A stretch of 18,525 nucleotides of DNA from UBA8437 sp963580005. GTDB lineage: Bacteria > Planctomycetota > Planctomycetia > Planctomycetales > Planctomycetaceae. Where the stretch lies: positions 1 through 18,525 of the forward strand of contig CAUZJR010000049.1 in NCBI GenBank assembly GCA_963580005.1, read 5' to 3'. The first letter of the stretch is position 1; every line of letters starts with the position of its first letter. The translations under genes were made by a program, and so were the position numbers. Below are positions 7,537-17,341 of this stretch, one piece after another. The notes below the pieces were generated by a model that was given only the letters and a program-made list of their open reading frames with translations, was not told the DNA's origin and ran no database searches.

Positions 7537-7576
7537 GGGGACTGGCTGCGAGCCGCAGGCGACGGTGCCTGTCCCC
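7537..7576. repeat. GC-rich imperfect palindromic dispersed repeat, copy 1
   Basis: A 40-nt element begins GGGGACTGGCTGCGAGCC and ends GGTGCCTGTCCCC. Its ends are inverted repeats (GGGGACTGGC against GCCTGTCCCC, with one T-T mismatch), so it can fold into a hairpin. A near-identical copy is at 16787-16824. It sits where homology in the sulfotransferase remnant stops, and about 90 nt before the oxidoreductase start. Confidence 0.8.
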
Positions 7577-7666
7577 AGCCCCGGAATCCTCGATCACCCG
7601 GTAGCGAGCCGACTCCGGCGGGCCTAGGTTATAGGCATCTCCAGACCGTCAACGGAGTCCCTCTCG

Positions 7667-9037
<1,371 letters not shown>

Positions 9038-9101
9038 AGACGGCATCCGCAGCACATCGCCTGCCGGTCGCGGCCCAACCTCTTGCTTCCCATGGCTTCC
9101 C

Positions 9102-10322
9102 GTGACAGTCTCGGATCAGCAACCCGACGTACCGAAGAGGACCCCGATACCTCGGCGAACCGGGTTGCTGCTGTCCGTCTGCGCCTGCCACCTGCTTCAC
9201 GACGGACTGGCCGACGTGCTGTACGTCCTGCTGCCGGTCTGGCAGACCGTTCTGGCCATGACCCGCTCGCAGCTGGGACTCCTGATCACCCTGTACTTCA
9301 TCGCCCTGGCCGTTCTGCAGGTGCCGATCGGGATCCTGGCCGAGCGGACCGGCGAGAGGATTCTGCTGATCGGCGGCACTGCAGTGGCCGGGCTGGGCTT
9401 TTTGGTGATGGGACTGCCAGGGGGTCCGGCGATGCTGGCGGTGGCGCTGGTCGTGGCCGGACTGGGCTCCTCGGTCCAGCACCCACTCGGATCAACCCTG
9501 GTCGCCCGTGCCTACGGGCCAGAGCGTCGTCGGATCGCCATCGGTACGTACAACTTTTCCGGCGACTTGGGCAAGATGCTGTTTCCGGTGCTGTGCGGCC
9601 TGTCGCTGGGCGTCTTCGCCTGGCAGTCGATCACGACCGTGCTGGGTATCCTGACAATCGTCTCGGCCCTCGTCTTCCTGGTCCTGTTGCGTCGAATGCG
9701 AATCGGCGAAGCACCCGCCGAGACTCCCGAAGACACCGACCCGGACCCCGACCGCCCCAGCGGGATCCACGACCGCCGCCGCTTCACGGTGCTCTCGGCC
9801 ATCGCCGTCTTCGACTCGATCACCCGCTACGGGCTGCTGACCCTGTTGCCGTTTCTGCTGATCGAGCAGGAGGTGTCCGAGTCGGGCGTCGGCCTGGCCC
9901 TGGGGCTGCTCTTCGCAGGCGGCGCCCTGGGCAAGTACTTCTGTGGAGTCGCCGCCCAGCGACTAGGAGTTCTGCCCACGGTGTGGGTCACCGAGCTCGT
10001 CACCGCCGGCGGCATCGTGGCCCTGCTGATCATCCCGCAGCAGTTTACGCTGCTGCTGCTGCCTCTGATCGGAGCCGCTCTCAACGGCACCTCCTCGGTG
10101 CTCTACGGCAGCGTCGCCGATTACGTCGCTCCCGAACAACAGGCCCGCGGCTTTGGCATCTTCTACACCGTGGTGATCGCCTCGGGAGCCGTCTCACCGG
10201 TTGCCTGCGGAGTCCTCTCGGATCTGGCCTCCTTGGAAACCGCGCTGAAGGTCGTGGCGGCGATTGCCTTGCTGGCGATCCCGCTCTCGCTGCTGCTGAA
10301 ACCGGATCCGCCGCCGGTGTGA
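9102..10322 (+). CDS. MFS transporter
   Basis: A 406-aa integral inner-membrane protein of the major facilitator superfamily with about 12 hydrophobic segments. TM1 is the LLLSVCACHLLHDGLADVLYVLLPVW stretch at 22-47, and the family motif A (GILAERTGER, 77-86) sits in the loop between TM2 and TM3. A hydrophilic Pro/Asp-rich loop (about residues 208-226) separates the two six-helix halves. The HLLHDGLADVLY start recalls fosmidomycin-resistance-type (Fsr) and related drug or metabolite exporters, but I cannot assign a substrate. The start is a GTG at 9102; no ATG in frame precedes TM1, so a GTG is required to keep the first helix. It lies 64 nt after the oxidoreductase, on the same strand, so they may be co-transcribed. 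Confidence 0.92.
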   Translation: MTVSDQQPDVPKRTPIPRRTGLLLSVCACHLLHDGLADVLYVLLPVWQTVLAMTRSQLGLLITLYFIALAVLQVPIGILAERTGERILLIGGTAVAGLGFLVMGLPGGPAMLAVALVVAGLGSSVQHPLGSTLVARAYGPERRRIAIGTYNFSGDLGKMLFPVLCGLSLGVFAWQSITTVLGILTIVSALVFLVLLRRMRIGEAPAETPEDTDPDPDRPSGIHDRRRFTVLSAIAVFDSITRYGLLTLLPFLLIEQEVSESGVGLALGLLFAGGALGKYFCGVAAQRLGVLPTVWVTELVTAGGIVALLIIPQQFTLLLLPLIGAALNGTSSVLYGSVADYVAPEQQARGFGIFYTVVIASGAVSPVACGVLSDLASLETALKVVAAIALLAIPLSLLLKPDPPPV

Positions 10323-10461
10323 CCGGGAGCCATTTCTGACAGCAACGGTGTTGAACCACCCCGTGCCGCTGGAGTACAACTCGGGGAGGCAAAAGTCATC
10401 TCGCCGTTCATCCTGAGCATGACGATCTTTGCCATAGGAAAACCGATCCGGAGGTGGGTTG

Positions 10462-11898
10462 ATGTTGAGGATGCTGGGAAGTCCGCGACGCTGCTGCGAC
10501 GGGATCACCCGTCGTGAGACGCTCGCCGCCGGAGCCCTGACCACTCTCGGCGGAGGGTTCTCGCTGCCGGGACTGATGGCTGCCGAAGAGGCCACCGACG
10601 AGGCGCTGGCTGGAAGCGGGAAAGCCAAGAACGTGATCCTGCTCTACCTGCTCGGTGGGGCTCCCACCCAGGACATGTACGACCTGAAACCGGGCGCGCC
10701 TGAGAACATCCGCGGCCCGTTTCAGCCGATCGCCACCAACGTGCCCGGGATCGAGATTTCCGAGATGATGCCGCTCTCGGCCAAGTGGATGGATCGCTCG
10801 GCAATTGTCCGCTCCGTCGGGCACGAATCGGGCTGTCACAACACGTTGCCCAGTTACACCGGCTATGAACGGAAGTTGCCGAGTATCACGGTCACCGAGG
10901 ATTTCTATCCTCCAAGCATGGGGTCGGTCTGCGAGTACCTGAACCCCGAACCGGCCTCGCCCGATTACATCTACATGCCCTGCTACCTCGGCTGGGGCCA
11001 GTCGATCCACCGTCCCGGTCCTTACGGAGGTTTTTTGGGCAAGCGTTACGATCCGCTGTACTCCGTCTGCTCGCCCTCTGTCGACAACCCGCCCGACAAG
11101 CCATATCACTCGCAGGTGCTCCGCGGTGAACCGAAGATCCCCAACAGCAAGCTCAGAGACGGCATGACCGTCGATCGTCTCAATCTTCGCAAGAGCCTGC
11201 TCGATCAACTCGACGACCAGCGTCGCCGCGTCGGCCGTTCACCGGCAACCGTCAGTTTCGGCAAGCAGTCCGAGCGGGCCTGGAGCATCCTGACCTCCTC
11301 GGCCGTCCGCGACGCATTTGATCTCGAGCAGGTCGACCCCGGCCTCCGCGACAAGTACGGCCGCACGCTGTTCGGTTCCAGCGCCCTGGTGGCCCGCCGG
11401 TTGGTCGAAAGCGGTGTGAGATTCGTCAACGTGACCTGGGACTGCTACTACGAACGGCTGAAGCTGCAGTACGAGTGCTGGGACACTCACAAACGCAACG
11501 AGGGTATTCTCCGCAACTACAACCTGCCCGTGCTCGACGCCACCTACAACGCCCTGATGCAGGATCTCGAGCAATCGGGCCTGCTCGATGAGACGCTGGT
11601 CGTGGTGATGAGCGACTTCGGGCGTACGCCCAAGCACAACGCCAACGCCGGCCGCGACCACTGGACCTACTGCTACTCGGTGCTCTTCAGCGGAGCCGGA
11701 GTCCGCGGCGGCACCGTCCACGGAGCCTCCGACAGCCACGCCGCCTACATTGCCCAGGACCCGGTCAGCACCGGCGACATCTGCGCGTCGATCTACCACT
11801 GCCTGGGCATCAACCCCTCGATGCGTGTGCCCGATCACGTGGGCCGTCCCATCGAGATCGCTCACGGCGGCCGACCGATCCAGTCGATCCTCGCCTGA
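10462..11898 (+). CDS. Tat-exported DUF1501 family protein (second copy)
   Basis: A 478-aa paralogue-type DUF1501 protein, with an alkaline-phosphatase/sulfatase-like fold and no established reaction. The N-terminus carries a Tat signal (ITRRETLAAGALTTLGGGFSLPGLMAAEE, 15-43). Family signatures follow: VILLYLLGGAPTQDMYDLKPGAP, RSVGHESGCHNTLPSYTG, SALVARRLVESGVRFVNVTWD, LVVVMSDFGRTPKHNANAGRDHW, YSVLFSGAGVRGGTVHGASD and the C-terminal ICASIYHCLGINPSMRVPDHVGRP. It resembles the minus-strand DUF1501 at 5437-6825 in layout, but the sequences are well diverged (MSDFGRTPK here, AGEFGRTPR there). The ATG at 10462 is chosen over an adjacent TTG because a strong GGAGG at 10450-10454 lies 7 nt upstream. 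No DUF1549/DUF1553 partner is adjacent. Confidence 0.93.
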   Translation: MLRMLGSPRRCCDGITRRETLAAGALTTLGGGFSLPGLMAAEEATDEALAGSGKAKNVILLYLLGGAPTQDMYDLKPGAPENIRGPFQPIATNVPGIEISEMMPLSAKWMDRSAIVRSVGHESGCHNTLPSYTGYERKLPSITVTEDFYPPSMGSVCEYLNPEPASPDYIYMPCYLGWGQSIHRPGPYGGFLGKRYDPLYSVCSPSVDNPPDKPYHSQVLRGEPKIPNSKLRDGMTVDRLNLRKSLLDQLDDQRRRVGRSPATVSFGKQSERAWSILTSSAVRDAFDLEQVDPGLRDKYGRTLFGSSALVARRLVESGVRFVNVTWDCYYERLKLQYECWDTHKRNEGILRNYNLPVLDATYNALMQDLEQSGLLDETLVVVMSDFGRTPKHNANAGRDHWTYCYSVLFSGAGVRGGTVHGASDSHAAYIAQDPVSTGDICASIYHCLGINPSMRVPDHVGRPIEIAHGGRPIQSILA

Positions 11899-11941
11899 GA
11901 CTCGCTGGCAGATGCAGGCCGGCAGCAGGCCTTGGCCAAGT

Positions 11942-13492
11942 TCACTCGGCCAGCAGTTCCGCGATCAACTTCGCCGCCCGGGTCTCCCACAGCTTTTGCC
12001 AGCCGGGAGCCACGATGCACTCGCTGTCCTCCTGCGCCGCACCGGCCGACTTCATCTGCTCGACCGTCGGACAGTAATAGATGTACCCGTTGGTGTAGGC
12101 CGCCATGAAGGTGTGCTTGTGCTTCGAAGCCTTCTTGATGTTCAGACCCACCTGGCACACCACCTCGCCGGGGAACGTCACCATCACAAAATCGCCGATA
12201 CGCAACCCGGCCACCTCGACATCGAACGTCCGCTTTCCGAGTTTCAGGCCGTTGGCCTGGTGCTTGCGGAGCAGTCTCAGGTTGGTTTCGATCCGCGTGA
12301 TGCTCTCCATCGCGAGCACGTTTTGGACATACCGCTTCATCCTCGCGAGATTGTTCGCGTCGAGCCTCGCGTAGTCCTCGCGGCCAATCGCCTTCTCGTT
12401 CAGATAACTCAGCGAGTTGGTCGACGGGAACCTGGGCGACAGCCGGTACTTACCATTGAGCTTCAGGAACTGGTCGAAGTTCAGGTAGGTCGAGTGCAGT
12501 GACCTGACGAGCCGGCCCTTTTCGGCCTCCAACGCCGCAATCCGCTCGGCGTGATCGGCCCGTGGCAGGGTCAGCTTCTGGTTGATCCGCCTCAGGATTT
12601 TGCCCTCCCCGGCCCGAATCCCGGCCAGGGCCCGCACCACACTCAGCCCCAGACGGTTCCCCTGCGGCTCGGCATCCCGGGGGCTGTCGAGGTCCTTGTA
12701 GAACGCCGGGTTGATATCGCCTCCGCAGCCCTGCATGAACAGCGCCATCGCACCATGCCCCAGTGCATCCTCGATGACCTTCGAAGAGAACCCGGTGATG
12801 TCGGCGGTGTTGCCGCCGGCCGACGCCCCCATGATCGGGTGCATGGCAAAGTTGTAGACCACCGCCAGGGGCCGGCCATCCATGCGATCGACTCGCAGGA
12901 TCCCGATCTCCGGGTCGATCGGCCCCGCTCCCACCACCTCCGCATCAGGCGGCAAGGCGTAGGCCCGCCGCACGTCGAGTTCCCGACCGTCCTTGAGCTT
13001 CAGGCGGCGATTCTCCTGCACCCGGTTTTCAAAACCGGTCCCCACGCCCACCCGAACCGGCGTCAGCGACTTGGCCGCCTGCTTGACCGCCTCGGCGGTC
13101 CGCTCGAGCACGTCGGCACACGGCACACCGTGGCAATGACTGCAATTGACGATCAGAGATCCCGGATCCAGCCCGATCTCCTGCTTGAGCTTCTCACGCA
13201 ACGCCGGCAAAAACGTCGCCTTGATGGCTCCGATCTCGGCGATCGCCACGACATCGAGCGTGACAATCACCACCGTGGTCCCGTTCCCCTCGATCATCAG
13301 CGCCCGGGCATACATCGGATCGTTGACCGGCCCGCCTCGATGCGTGATGTCCATCCGCCCGACCCCCGCCTTCAGCGCCTGGGCCTCGGCACGATTCGGC
13401 GTCGCCAGCCAGAGCACGGCGACCAGCAACAGAGACAGCAGCCGCGGAACACAACGAGAGCAGAGTGAGTGAACTGAGAGTTGGGCGATCAT
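11942..13492 (-). CDS. Secreted neutral/alkaline ceramidase N-terminal-domain protein
   Basis: A 516-aa protein with a signal peptide (residues 1-38; hydrophobic LLSLLLVAVLWLA, cleavage likely after AEA) followed by a domain resembling neutral/alkaline non-lysosomal ceramidases: KAGVGRMDIT at 41-50, ALMIEGNGTTVVIVTLDVV, VNCSHCHGVP at 115-124 (the place of the first zinc His, here H119/H121), VVYNFAMHPIMG with H218 as probable second zinc His, and FMQGCGGDINPAFY at 252-265, where true ceramidases carry the GDVSPN-like active-site turn. Planctomycetes have many such proteins of unknown substrate; ceramide hydrolysis is not shown. It is shorter than full ceramidases (about 650-780 aa) and appears to lack their C-terminal domain. 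A longer frame reaches a TTG at 13567, but the ATG at 13492 gives a clean signal peptide and a shorter overlap with the divergent promoter region. Confidence 0.85.
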   Translation of the reverse strand: MIAQLSVHSLCSRCVPRLLSLLLVAVLWLATPNRAEAQALKAGVGRMDITHRGGPVNDPMYARALMIEGNGTTVVIVTLDVVAIAEIGAIKATFLPALREKLKQEIGLDPGSLIVNCSHCHGVPCADVLERTAEAVKQAAKSLTPVRVGVGTGFENRVQENRRLKLKDGRELDVRRAYALPPDAEVVGAGPIDPEIGILRVDRMDGRPLAVVYNFAMHPIMGASAGGNTADITGFSSKVIEDALGHGAMALFMQGCGGDINPAFYKDLDSPRDAEPQGNRLGLSVVRALAGIRAGEGKILRRINQKLTLPRADHAERIAALEAEKGRLVRSLHSTYLNFDQFLKLNGKYRLSPRFPSTNSLSYLNEKAIGREDYARLDANNLARMKRYVQNVLAMESITRIETNLRLLRKHQANGLKLGKRTFDVEVAGLRIGDFVMVTFPGEVVCQVGLNIKKASKHKHTFMAAYTNGYIYYCPTVEQMKSAGAAQEDSECIVAPGWQKLWETRAAKLIAELLAE

Positions 13493-13624
13493 CGAAGGCA
13501 GGCTCCGGTTGAAGAACAGGTGTGGACATCGGTCGCGCGATCCCGCGAGGGCGTGACATTGTATCAATCGTTCTGGCAGAATCTCTCACCACCGCGATTC
13601 CGTCCCAGGCCCCGGACCTCCACC
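13493..13624. promoter_or_regulatory. Divergent intergenic region between ceramidase-like and CocE-like genes
   Basis: These 132 nt separate two genes that read away from each other, so promoters for both are expected here (inferred from layout). The only sigma-70-like pair I see on the plus strand is GTGACA (13553-13558) and CAGAAT (13577-13582) with an 18-nt spacer, which is weak. No operator-type palindrome stands out. Confidence 0.35.
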
Positions 13625-15538
13625 ATGACCGATCCCCTGCACGTCGTCCCACCACGCTCACCCTTTGACGTGATTGTCGAGCGGAACGTGATGGTCGAGG
13701 CCCGCGATGGCGTCTTGCTGGCCACCGACATCTTCCGCCCCGCCCGCGATGGTCAGCCGATCGAGGAGCCTCTGCCCACGCTGCTGCTGCGGACGCCCTA
13801 CAACAAGGACGAGGTCGAGGCGTCGATGGGCTACAACCGCTTTTTCGCAGCGCGGGGCTACGTCTGCGTGATCCAGGACTGCCGAGGCTGCTACGAGTCC
13901 GAGGGCGACGTCAATTTCCTGTTCCCCGAGGCCGAGGACGGGTTCGATACGCTCGAGTGGATCGACACTCAAGCGTGGTCCAACGGCAGGGTCGGCACCT
14001 GGGGCACCTCGTGGATGGGTTGGACGCAGACCGCCGCCGCGGCCCTGGGCCCCAGGAATCTCGTGGCCATGGTCCCCAACATGAGCGGTGCCGACGCCCA
14101 CCAGTGCACCGTCCGCCAGGGCGGAGCGATGGAACTGAGATTCATTGCCTGGGCCTTCTGGCACTCGGCCACCAACACCCAGGCCTCGCTCAAGTCCGAC
14201 CCCTGGGTCGACCCGGCCCTGAACCTCGGAGCCGCCGCGTTCCACGACTGGCTGACCCGGATGCCGATCCGACGCGGCCAGACACAACTGGCCCTGGTCC
14301 CCACCTACGAACGCTGGGCCCTGGAAATCCTGGCCCACTCCGACCGCGACGAATACTGGAAGCACCCCAGCGTCTGTCCTCGCGAACACTGGGACAACTT
14401 CCCCGACGCGGCCACGCTGATCGTCGGCGGCTGGTACGACTCCTACACCCGGGCCACCTTCGACAACTACATCGGGCTGGCAGAACGAGACCACCGGGTG
14501 AGAGTGCTGGTCGGGCCCTGGACTCACGGGTCGGTGAAACCCGAGTTGACTCATGCCGGAGACGTCGACTTCGGACCCGACGCCGCGTTGGAGAGCTTCC
14601 GAGACGTTCACCTCGATTGGTTCGACCGCTACGTCAGGGGTGACGGCAGCGAGGAGACCGATGGGGAAGCCCCGGTCAAGATCTTCGTGATGGGCGGAGG
14701 ATCGGGGCAGTGTTCCACCGGAGGACGGCTGCAACACGGGGGTCGCTGGCGCGACGAGCACGAGTGGCCTCTGGGGCGGACCCGCTTCACGCCGTGGTAC
14801 CTGCACGAGGATGGGACACTGGCCCAGACGCCTCCCACGCTCGAGCAGTCCTCGACAACCTACCGCTTCGATCCCTCCCACCCCGTGCCCTCCAATGGCG
14901 GCAACGTCTCGTCGCTGGCCGAACTGGGCCCGCTGCCGACCGGCGTCGCCGATTCGGCCTCGGCCTCCCGAGACAGCCGCATCCGCCAGATCCTCGAACC
15001 CGGCGGCTTCAACCAGGTCGAACGCGAAGGCCTGTTCGGATGCCAGCCCCCCTATCTGCCCATGGGATCACGACCCGATGTGCTCGTCTTTCAGACCGAA
15101 CCGCTCGAAGACGATCTCGAGGTGACCGGTCCGATCGAGGTCAAGCTCTGGGTCAAGTCCTCGGCCGTCGACACCGACTTCACCGCCAAGCTGATCGACC
15201 TCTATCCCCCCAGCCGCTGGTACCCCCAGGGCTACGCGCTGAACCTCAGCGACTCGATCATGCGACTGAGGTACCGCAAGGGACCCGAGCGGGCAGAATT
15301 CCTCGAGCCCGGCGAAATCGACCTGGTCACGATCACGCTGTACCCCACCAGCAATCTCTTCGCCCGAGGACACCGGCTGAGACTGGACATCTCCAGCAGC
15401 AACTTCCCCCGCTTCGACGTCAACCCGAACACCGGCGAACCGATCGGCCGCGACCGCCGCAAGACCGCCGCCGACAACACCGTCCTGCACGACGCCAGCC
15501 ACCTCTCGCACGTCATCCTGCCGGTGATCCCGGCCTGA
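13625..15538 (+). CDS. CocE/NonD family alpha/beta hydrolase (X-Pro dipeptidyl-peptidase S15-like)
   Basis: A 637-aa cytoplasmic (no signal peptide) serine hydrolase of the cocaine esterase / X-prolyl dipeptidyl-peptidase type, cleaving esters or amide-linked acyl groups. The catalytic set is complete: RTPYNK with Tyr59 as the likely oxyanion-hole residue; nucleophile Ser129 in GTWGTSWMGW (124-133); Asp272 in VGGWYDSYT; His301 in VGPWTHGS. The helical cap lies between Ser129 and Asp272. From about residue 460 a jelly-roll C-terminal domain follows, with VLVFQTEPLEDDLEVTGPIEVKLWV and RLRLDISSSNFPRFDVNPNTGE, as in CocE. The frame is open 48 codons further upstream, but homology starts here (VMVEARDGVLLATDIFRP is the usual first strand pair) and the ATG is well placed. 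No clear Shine-Dalgarno is seen. It converges on the sialidase-like gene with a 27-nt gap. Confidence 0.93.
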   Translation: MTDPLHVVPPRSPFDVIVERNVMVEARDGVLLATDIFRPARDGQPIEEPLPTLLLRTPYNKDEVEASMGYNRFFAARGYVCVIQDCRGCYESEGDVNFLFPEAEDGFDTLEWIDTQAWSNGRVGTWGTSWMGWTQTAAAALGPRNLVAMVPNMSGADAHQCTVRQGGAMELRFIAWAFWHSATNTQASLKSDPWVDPALNLGAAAFHDWLTRMPIRRGQTQLALVPTYERWALEILAHSDRDEYWKHPSVCPREHWDNFPDAATLIVGGWYDSYTRATFDNYIGLAERDHRVRVLVGPWTHGSVKPELTHAGDVDFGPDAALESFRDVHLDWFDRYVRGDGSEETDGEAPVKIFVMGGGSGQCSTGGRLQHGGRWRDEHEWPLGRTRFTPWYLHEDGTLAQTPPTLEQSSTTYRFDPSHPVPSNGGNVSSLAELGPLPTGVADSASASRDSRIRQILEPGGFNQVEREGLFGCQPPYLPMGSRPDVLVFQTEPLEDDLEVTGPIEVKLWVKSSAVDTDFTAKLIDLYPPSRWYPQGYALNLSDSIMRLRYRKGPERAEFLEPGEIDLVTITLYPTSNLFARGHRLRLDISSSNFPRFDVNPNTGEPIGRDRRKTAADNTVLHDASHLSHVILPVIPA

Positions 15539-15565
15539 CCTCGCCCCGGGCGCACCGACTGCACT

Positions 15566-16678
15566 CTAGCCGCCTTGCAGCCGATCAACTCCCTCGGGCC
15601 ACTTCCGGTCACGGATCGGCCGGCCCTTCAGCTTGCGAGGATCAAGCACCACGTGGCGGACACGCAGCCGACGCCAGGTGTAGGTGATGTGAACCGATCC
15701 GGCCTTGTCCTGGATCACAGCCGGATACGAGTACTCACCCTGGTCGCGTTCCAGCAACAACGAGGCCCTCCAGTCGCGGCCGTTCTTGCTGGTGGCGACA
15801 TTCAACATGTTGCGGCCGCTGGGAAACGCGCCGGTGCGGTTGGTGTGGTTGTAGACCAGCAACTGGGTCCCGTCATCAAGTGTCACCGCGTCGGTGCCGG
15901 CGTTGGGATTGGGCAACCCGGTTGGCTCGAACCGGCTCCACGTCTTCCCCCGATCGCTGCTCCAGGTCGACCACACATCGCCCCCGCCATTGCGGTTGCG
16001 GCACAACATCTGCCAGCGACGACCCGAGTCGTACAGCAGCAGGCTCGGCTGGATCGCACCGATCTTCTGTCCGTCGCAGAACGGGCCCAGGCGACTCCAA
16101 CTGCGACCCCCGTCGGAGGTCGTTTCCAGGTGCACCTGCCAGCCGTTGTGTTCGGTGCTCGAACCACACCAGATCGACCCGTCGGCCAACTGGATCGGCT
16201 TGTTCTTGACCGGCCCGATCCCCTGCTCGGGCAGGCGACGCCGGTTCTTCCAGCTCCGCCCCGAATCCTCCGATGTCATCCACTCGCCCCACCACTGACG
16301 CGGGTTGGGCCCCACCTTGAAGAACAGCATCAGCGGTCCCTTGCGAGGCTGAAACAGGACGGGGTTCCAGCAGGGGTGCCGTTGTGACTTCGATTGGACC
16401 CCGTCGGCCACCTTGACCGGAAGACTCCAGCCGTCGGTGCCGCGACGTGAGACCCAGATCGAAACGTCCTTGCGGCCCTCGCGAGTGCCGCCAAACCAGG
16501 CACAGACCAGCGTCCCGTCACGAGCCTCGACGATCGTCGAGGCGTGGCACTGGGCAAACTCGGCCTTCTTGTAAACGAACTCCTCGGCCGTCACCGGGCC
16601 AGCCGAATTCGCGGGGCTGGTCCCCAGCAGCCAGACCCAACAGCAGGCAGACAGCCATGGGGCAATCGGGCGAAGCAT
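15566..16678 (-). CDS. Exported sialidase-family (BNR/Asp-box) protein
   Basis: A 370-aa protein with a signal peptide (MLRPIAPWLSACCWVWLLGTSPANSA, cleavage near residue 26) and a six-bladed beta-propeller of the exo-alpha-sialidase superfamily. Four Asp-box-like S-x-D/N-x-G-x-x-W motifs are visible at 136-143, 188-194, 241-247 and 297-303. The N-terminal blade has CHASTIVEARDGTLVCAWFGGTREGRKDVSIWVSRR, where the FGGTREG Arg matches the family's carboxylate-binding Arg. GEYSYPAVIQ (314-322) supplies a Tyr where sialidases have their nucleophile. Planctomycete members are abundant, and true sialic acid cleavage is unproven; another glycan is possible. The start is the ATG at 16678, which gives the signal peptide and has GGGGA about 8 nt upstream; a longer frame to 16768 has no signal. 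The lipoprotein gene lies upstream on the same strand, 159 nt away, with a palindromic repeat in between. Confidence 0.9.
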   Translation of the reverse strand: MLRPIAPWLSACCWVWLLGTSPANSAGPVTAEEFVYKKAEFAQCHASTIVEARDGTLVCAWFGGTREGRKDVSIWVSRRGTDGWSLPVKVADGVQSKSQRHPCWNPVLFQPRKGPLMLFFKVGPNPRQWWGEWMTSEDSGRSWKNRRRLPEQGIGPVKNKPIQLADGSIWCGSSTEHNGWQVHLETTSDGGRSWSRLGPFCDGQKIGAIQPSLLLYDSGRRWQMLCRNRNGGGDVWSTWSSDRGKTWSRFEPTGLPNPNAGTDAVTLDDGTQLLVYNHTNRTGAFPSGRNMLNVATSKNGRDWRASLLLERDQGEYSYPAVIQDKAGSVHITYTWRRLRVRHVVLDPRKLKGRPIRDRKWPEGVDRLQGG

Positions 16679-16750
16679 GTGATGATCCCCAAGCTTGAAG
16701 ACAAACGCCGCATCGGCAGCGCTTGTCTCTTCTAACCAAGTCATCGCCTG

Positions 16751-16777
16751 ACAGCAAAGGGACAGCAAAGGGACAGC
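16751..16777. repeat. Short tandem repeat, 11 bp x 2.5
   Basis: ACAGCAAAGGG occurs twice in direct tandem (16751-16761, 16762-16772) followed by ACAGC. It lies 10 nt from the palindromic repeat copy 2, and its GGGACAGC core resembles the end of that repeat, so it may be a decayed flank of the same element. Confidence 0.7.
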
Positions 16778-16786
16778 CAGCTAACA

Positions 16787-16824
16787 GGGACTGGCTCCGA
16801 GCCCGTGGCGAGGTGCCTGTCCCC
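16787..16824. repeat. GC-rich imperfect palindromic dispersed repeat, copy 2
   Basis: A 38-nt element begins GGGACTGGCTCCGAGCC and ends GGTGCCTGTCCCC. It matches copy 1 (7537-7576) apart from one substitution in the 5' arm, a few loop changes and a 1-nt length difference. Both arms are conserved. It starts 14 nt past the stop of the minus-strand lipoprotein gene, where its hairpin could end or stabilise that transcript, but there is no U-run for a classic terminator. Confidence 0.8.
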
Positions 16825-16837
16825 TTCAACCGCCCCG

Positions 16838-17224
16838 CTAGTACTTGCTCTCAACCCGGCTGTACTCGATGCGATACTCGGTCACGTCGGTCGTCGTCGA
16901 GGAACTTCGACGTTGACCGGTGTCCAGGGTCACCAGCCCATCGGCCAATTGCACGGTCTGGCCGTCGGTGTCCTCGCCCGAAGTCGTCGTCTTGCCCACC
17001 ACCTCTTCGAACTCGCGGTCGATCTGGTAGCCGTTGGGGAAGTGTCCCTGCATCAGCGTGTCGGCGTCGTCGCGGTGCTTCCAGGGCCACATGTTCGTGT
17101 TGGCCGGAATCGCCACGATGCCACGATCCGATTCACGGAGCACGTACCGGGCGGAACTGCACCCGGTCAGCCCCGCCACGATCCCTCCGACCACCAGCAG
17201 CAACACAGCCCGCCCGCCAATCAT
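16838..17224 (-). CDS. Small hypothetical lipoprotein
   Basis: A 128-aa protein with a type II signal peptide: MIGGRAVLLLVVGGIVAG then the lipobox L-T-G-C with the lipidated Cys at residue 22. The mature part begins SSARYVLRESDRGIVAIPANTNMWPWKHRDDADTLMQGHFPNGYQI, followed by a Ser/Thr/Asp-rich section and TEYRIEYSRVESKY at the end. I do not recognise a named family; the RYVLRESDRGIVAIPANT start recalls small conserved lipoproteins of unknown function in planctomycetes. Membrane-anchored and cell-envelope facing. It is divergent from the FG-GAP gene (117-nt gap), and the sialidase-like gene follows downstream on the same strand. Confidence 0.82.
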   Translation of the reverse strand: MIGGRAVLLLVVGGIVAGLTGCSSARYVLRESDRGIVAIPANTNMWPWKHRDDADTLMQGHFPNGYQIDREFEEVVGKTTTSGEDTDGQTVQLADGLVTLDTGQRRSSSTTTDVTEYRIEYSRVESKY

Positions 17225-17341
17225 CTCGACCCTCGCTCACCTTCAGGAAGCAGCCGAATCTGCCCTCGGTCGACAGAATCGAGGCGGACTTGTAATGATG
17301 CTCGTGTTCCGTGGTCAAGACGAGAAACGAGTGGTCCCCCG
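17225..17341. promoter_or_regulatory. Divergent intergenic region between lipoprotein and FG-GAP genes
   Basis: These 117 nt lie between two start codons pointing away from each other, so promoters are expected for both. I could not pick out a convincing -35/-10 pair or an operator. Confidence 0.3.

Noticed and set aside
9083..10339. 418-codon plus-strand frame overlapping the MFS gene
   Set aside because: Arg/Pro/Gly-rich translation with no membrane segments; the overlapping frame encodes a clear 12-TM transporter.
11931..11940. CTTGGCCAAG perfect palindrome between convergent genes
   Set aside because: Ten bases with no loop; common by chance in GC-rich DNA, and no T-run.
13553..13582. 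GTGACA-N18-CAGAAT as a promoter for the CocE-like gene
   Set aside because: Weak match to consensus, and planctomycete promoters are poorly defined; noted only within the intergenic entry.
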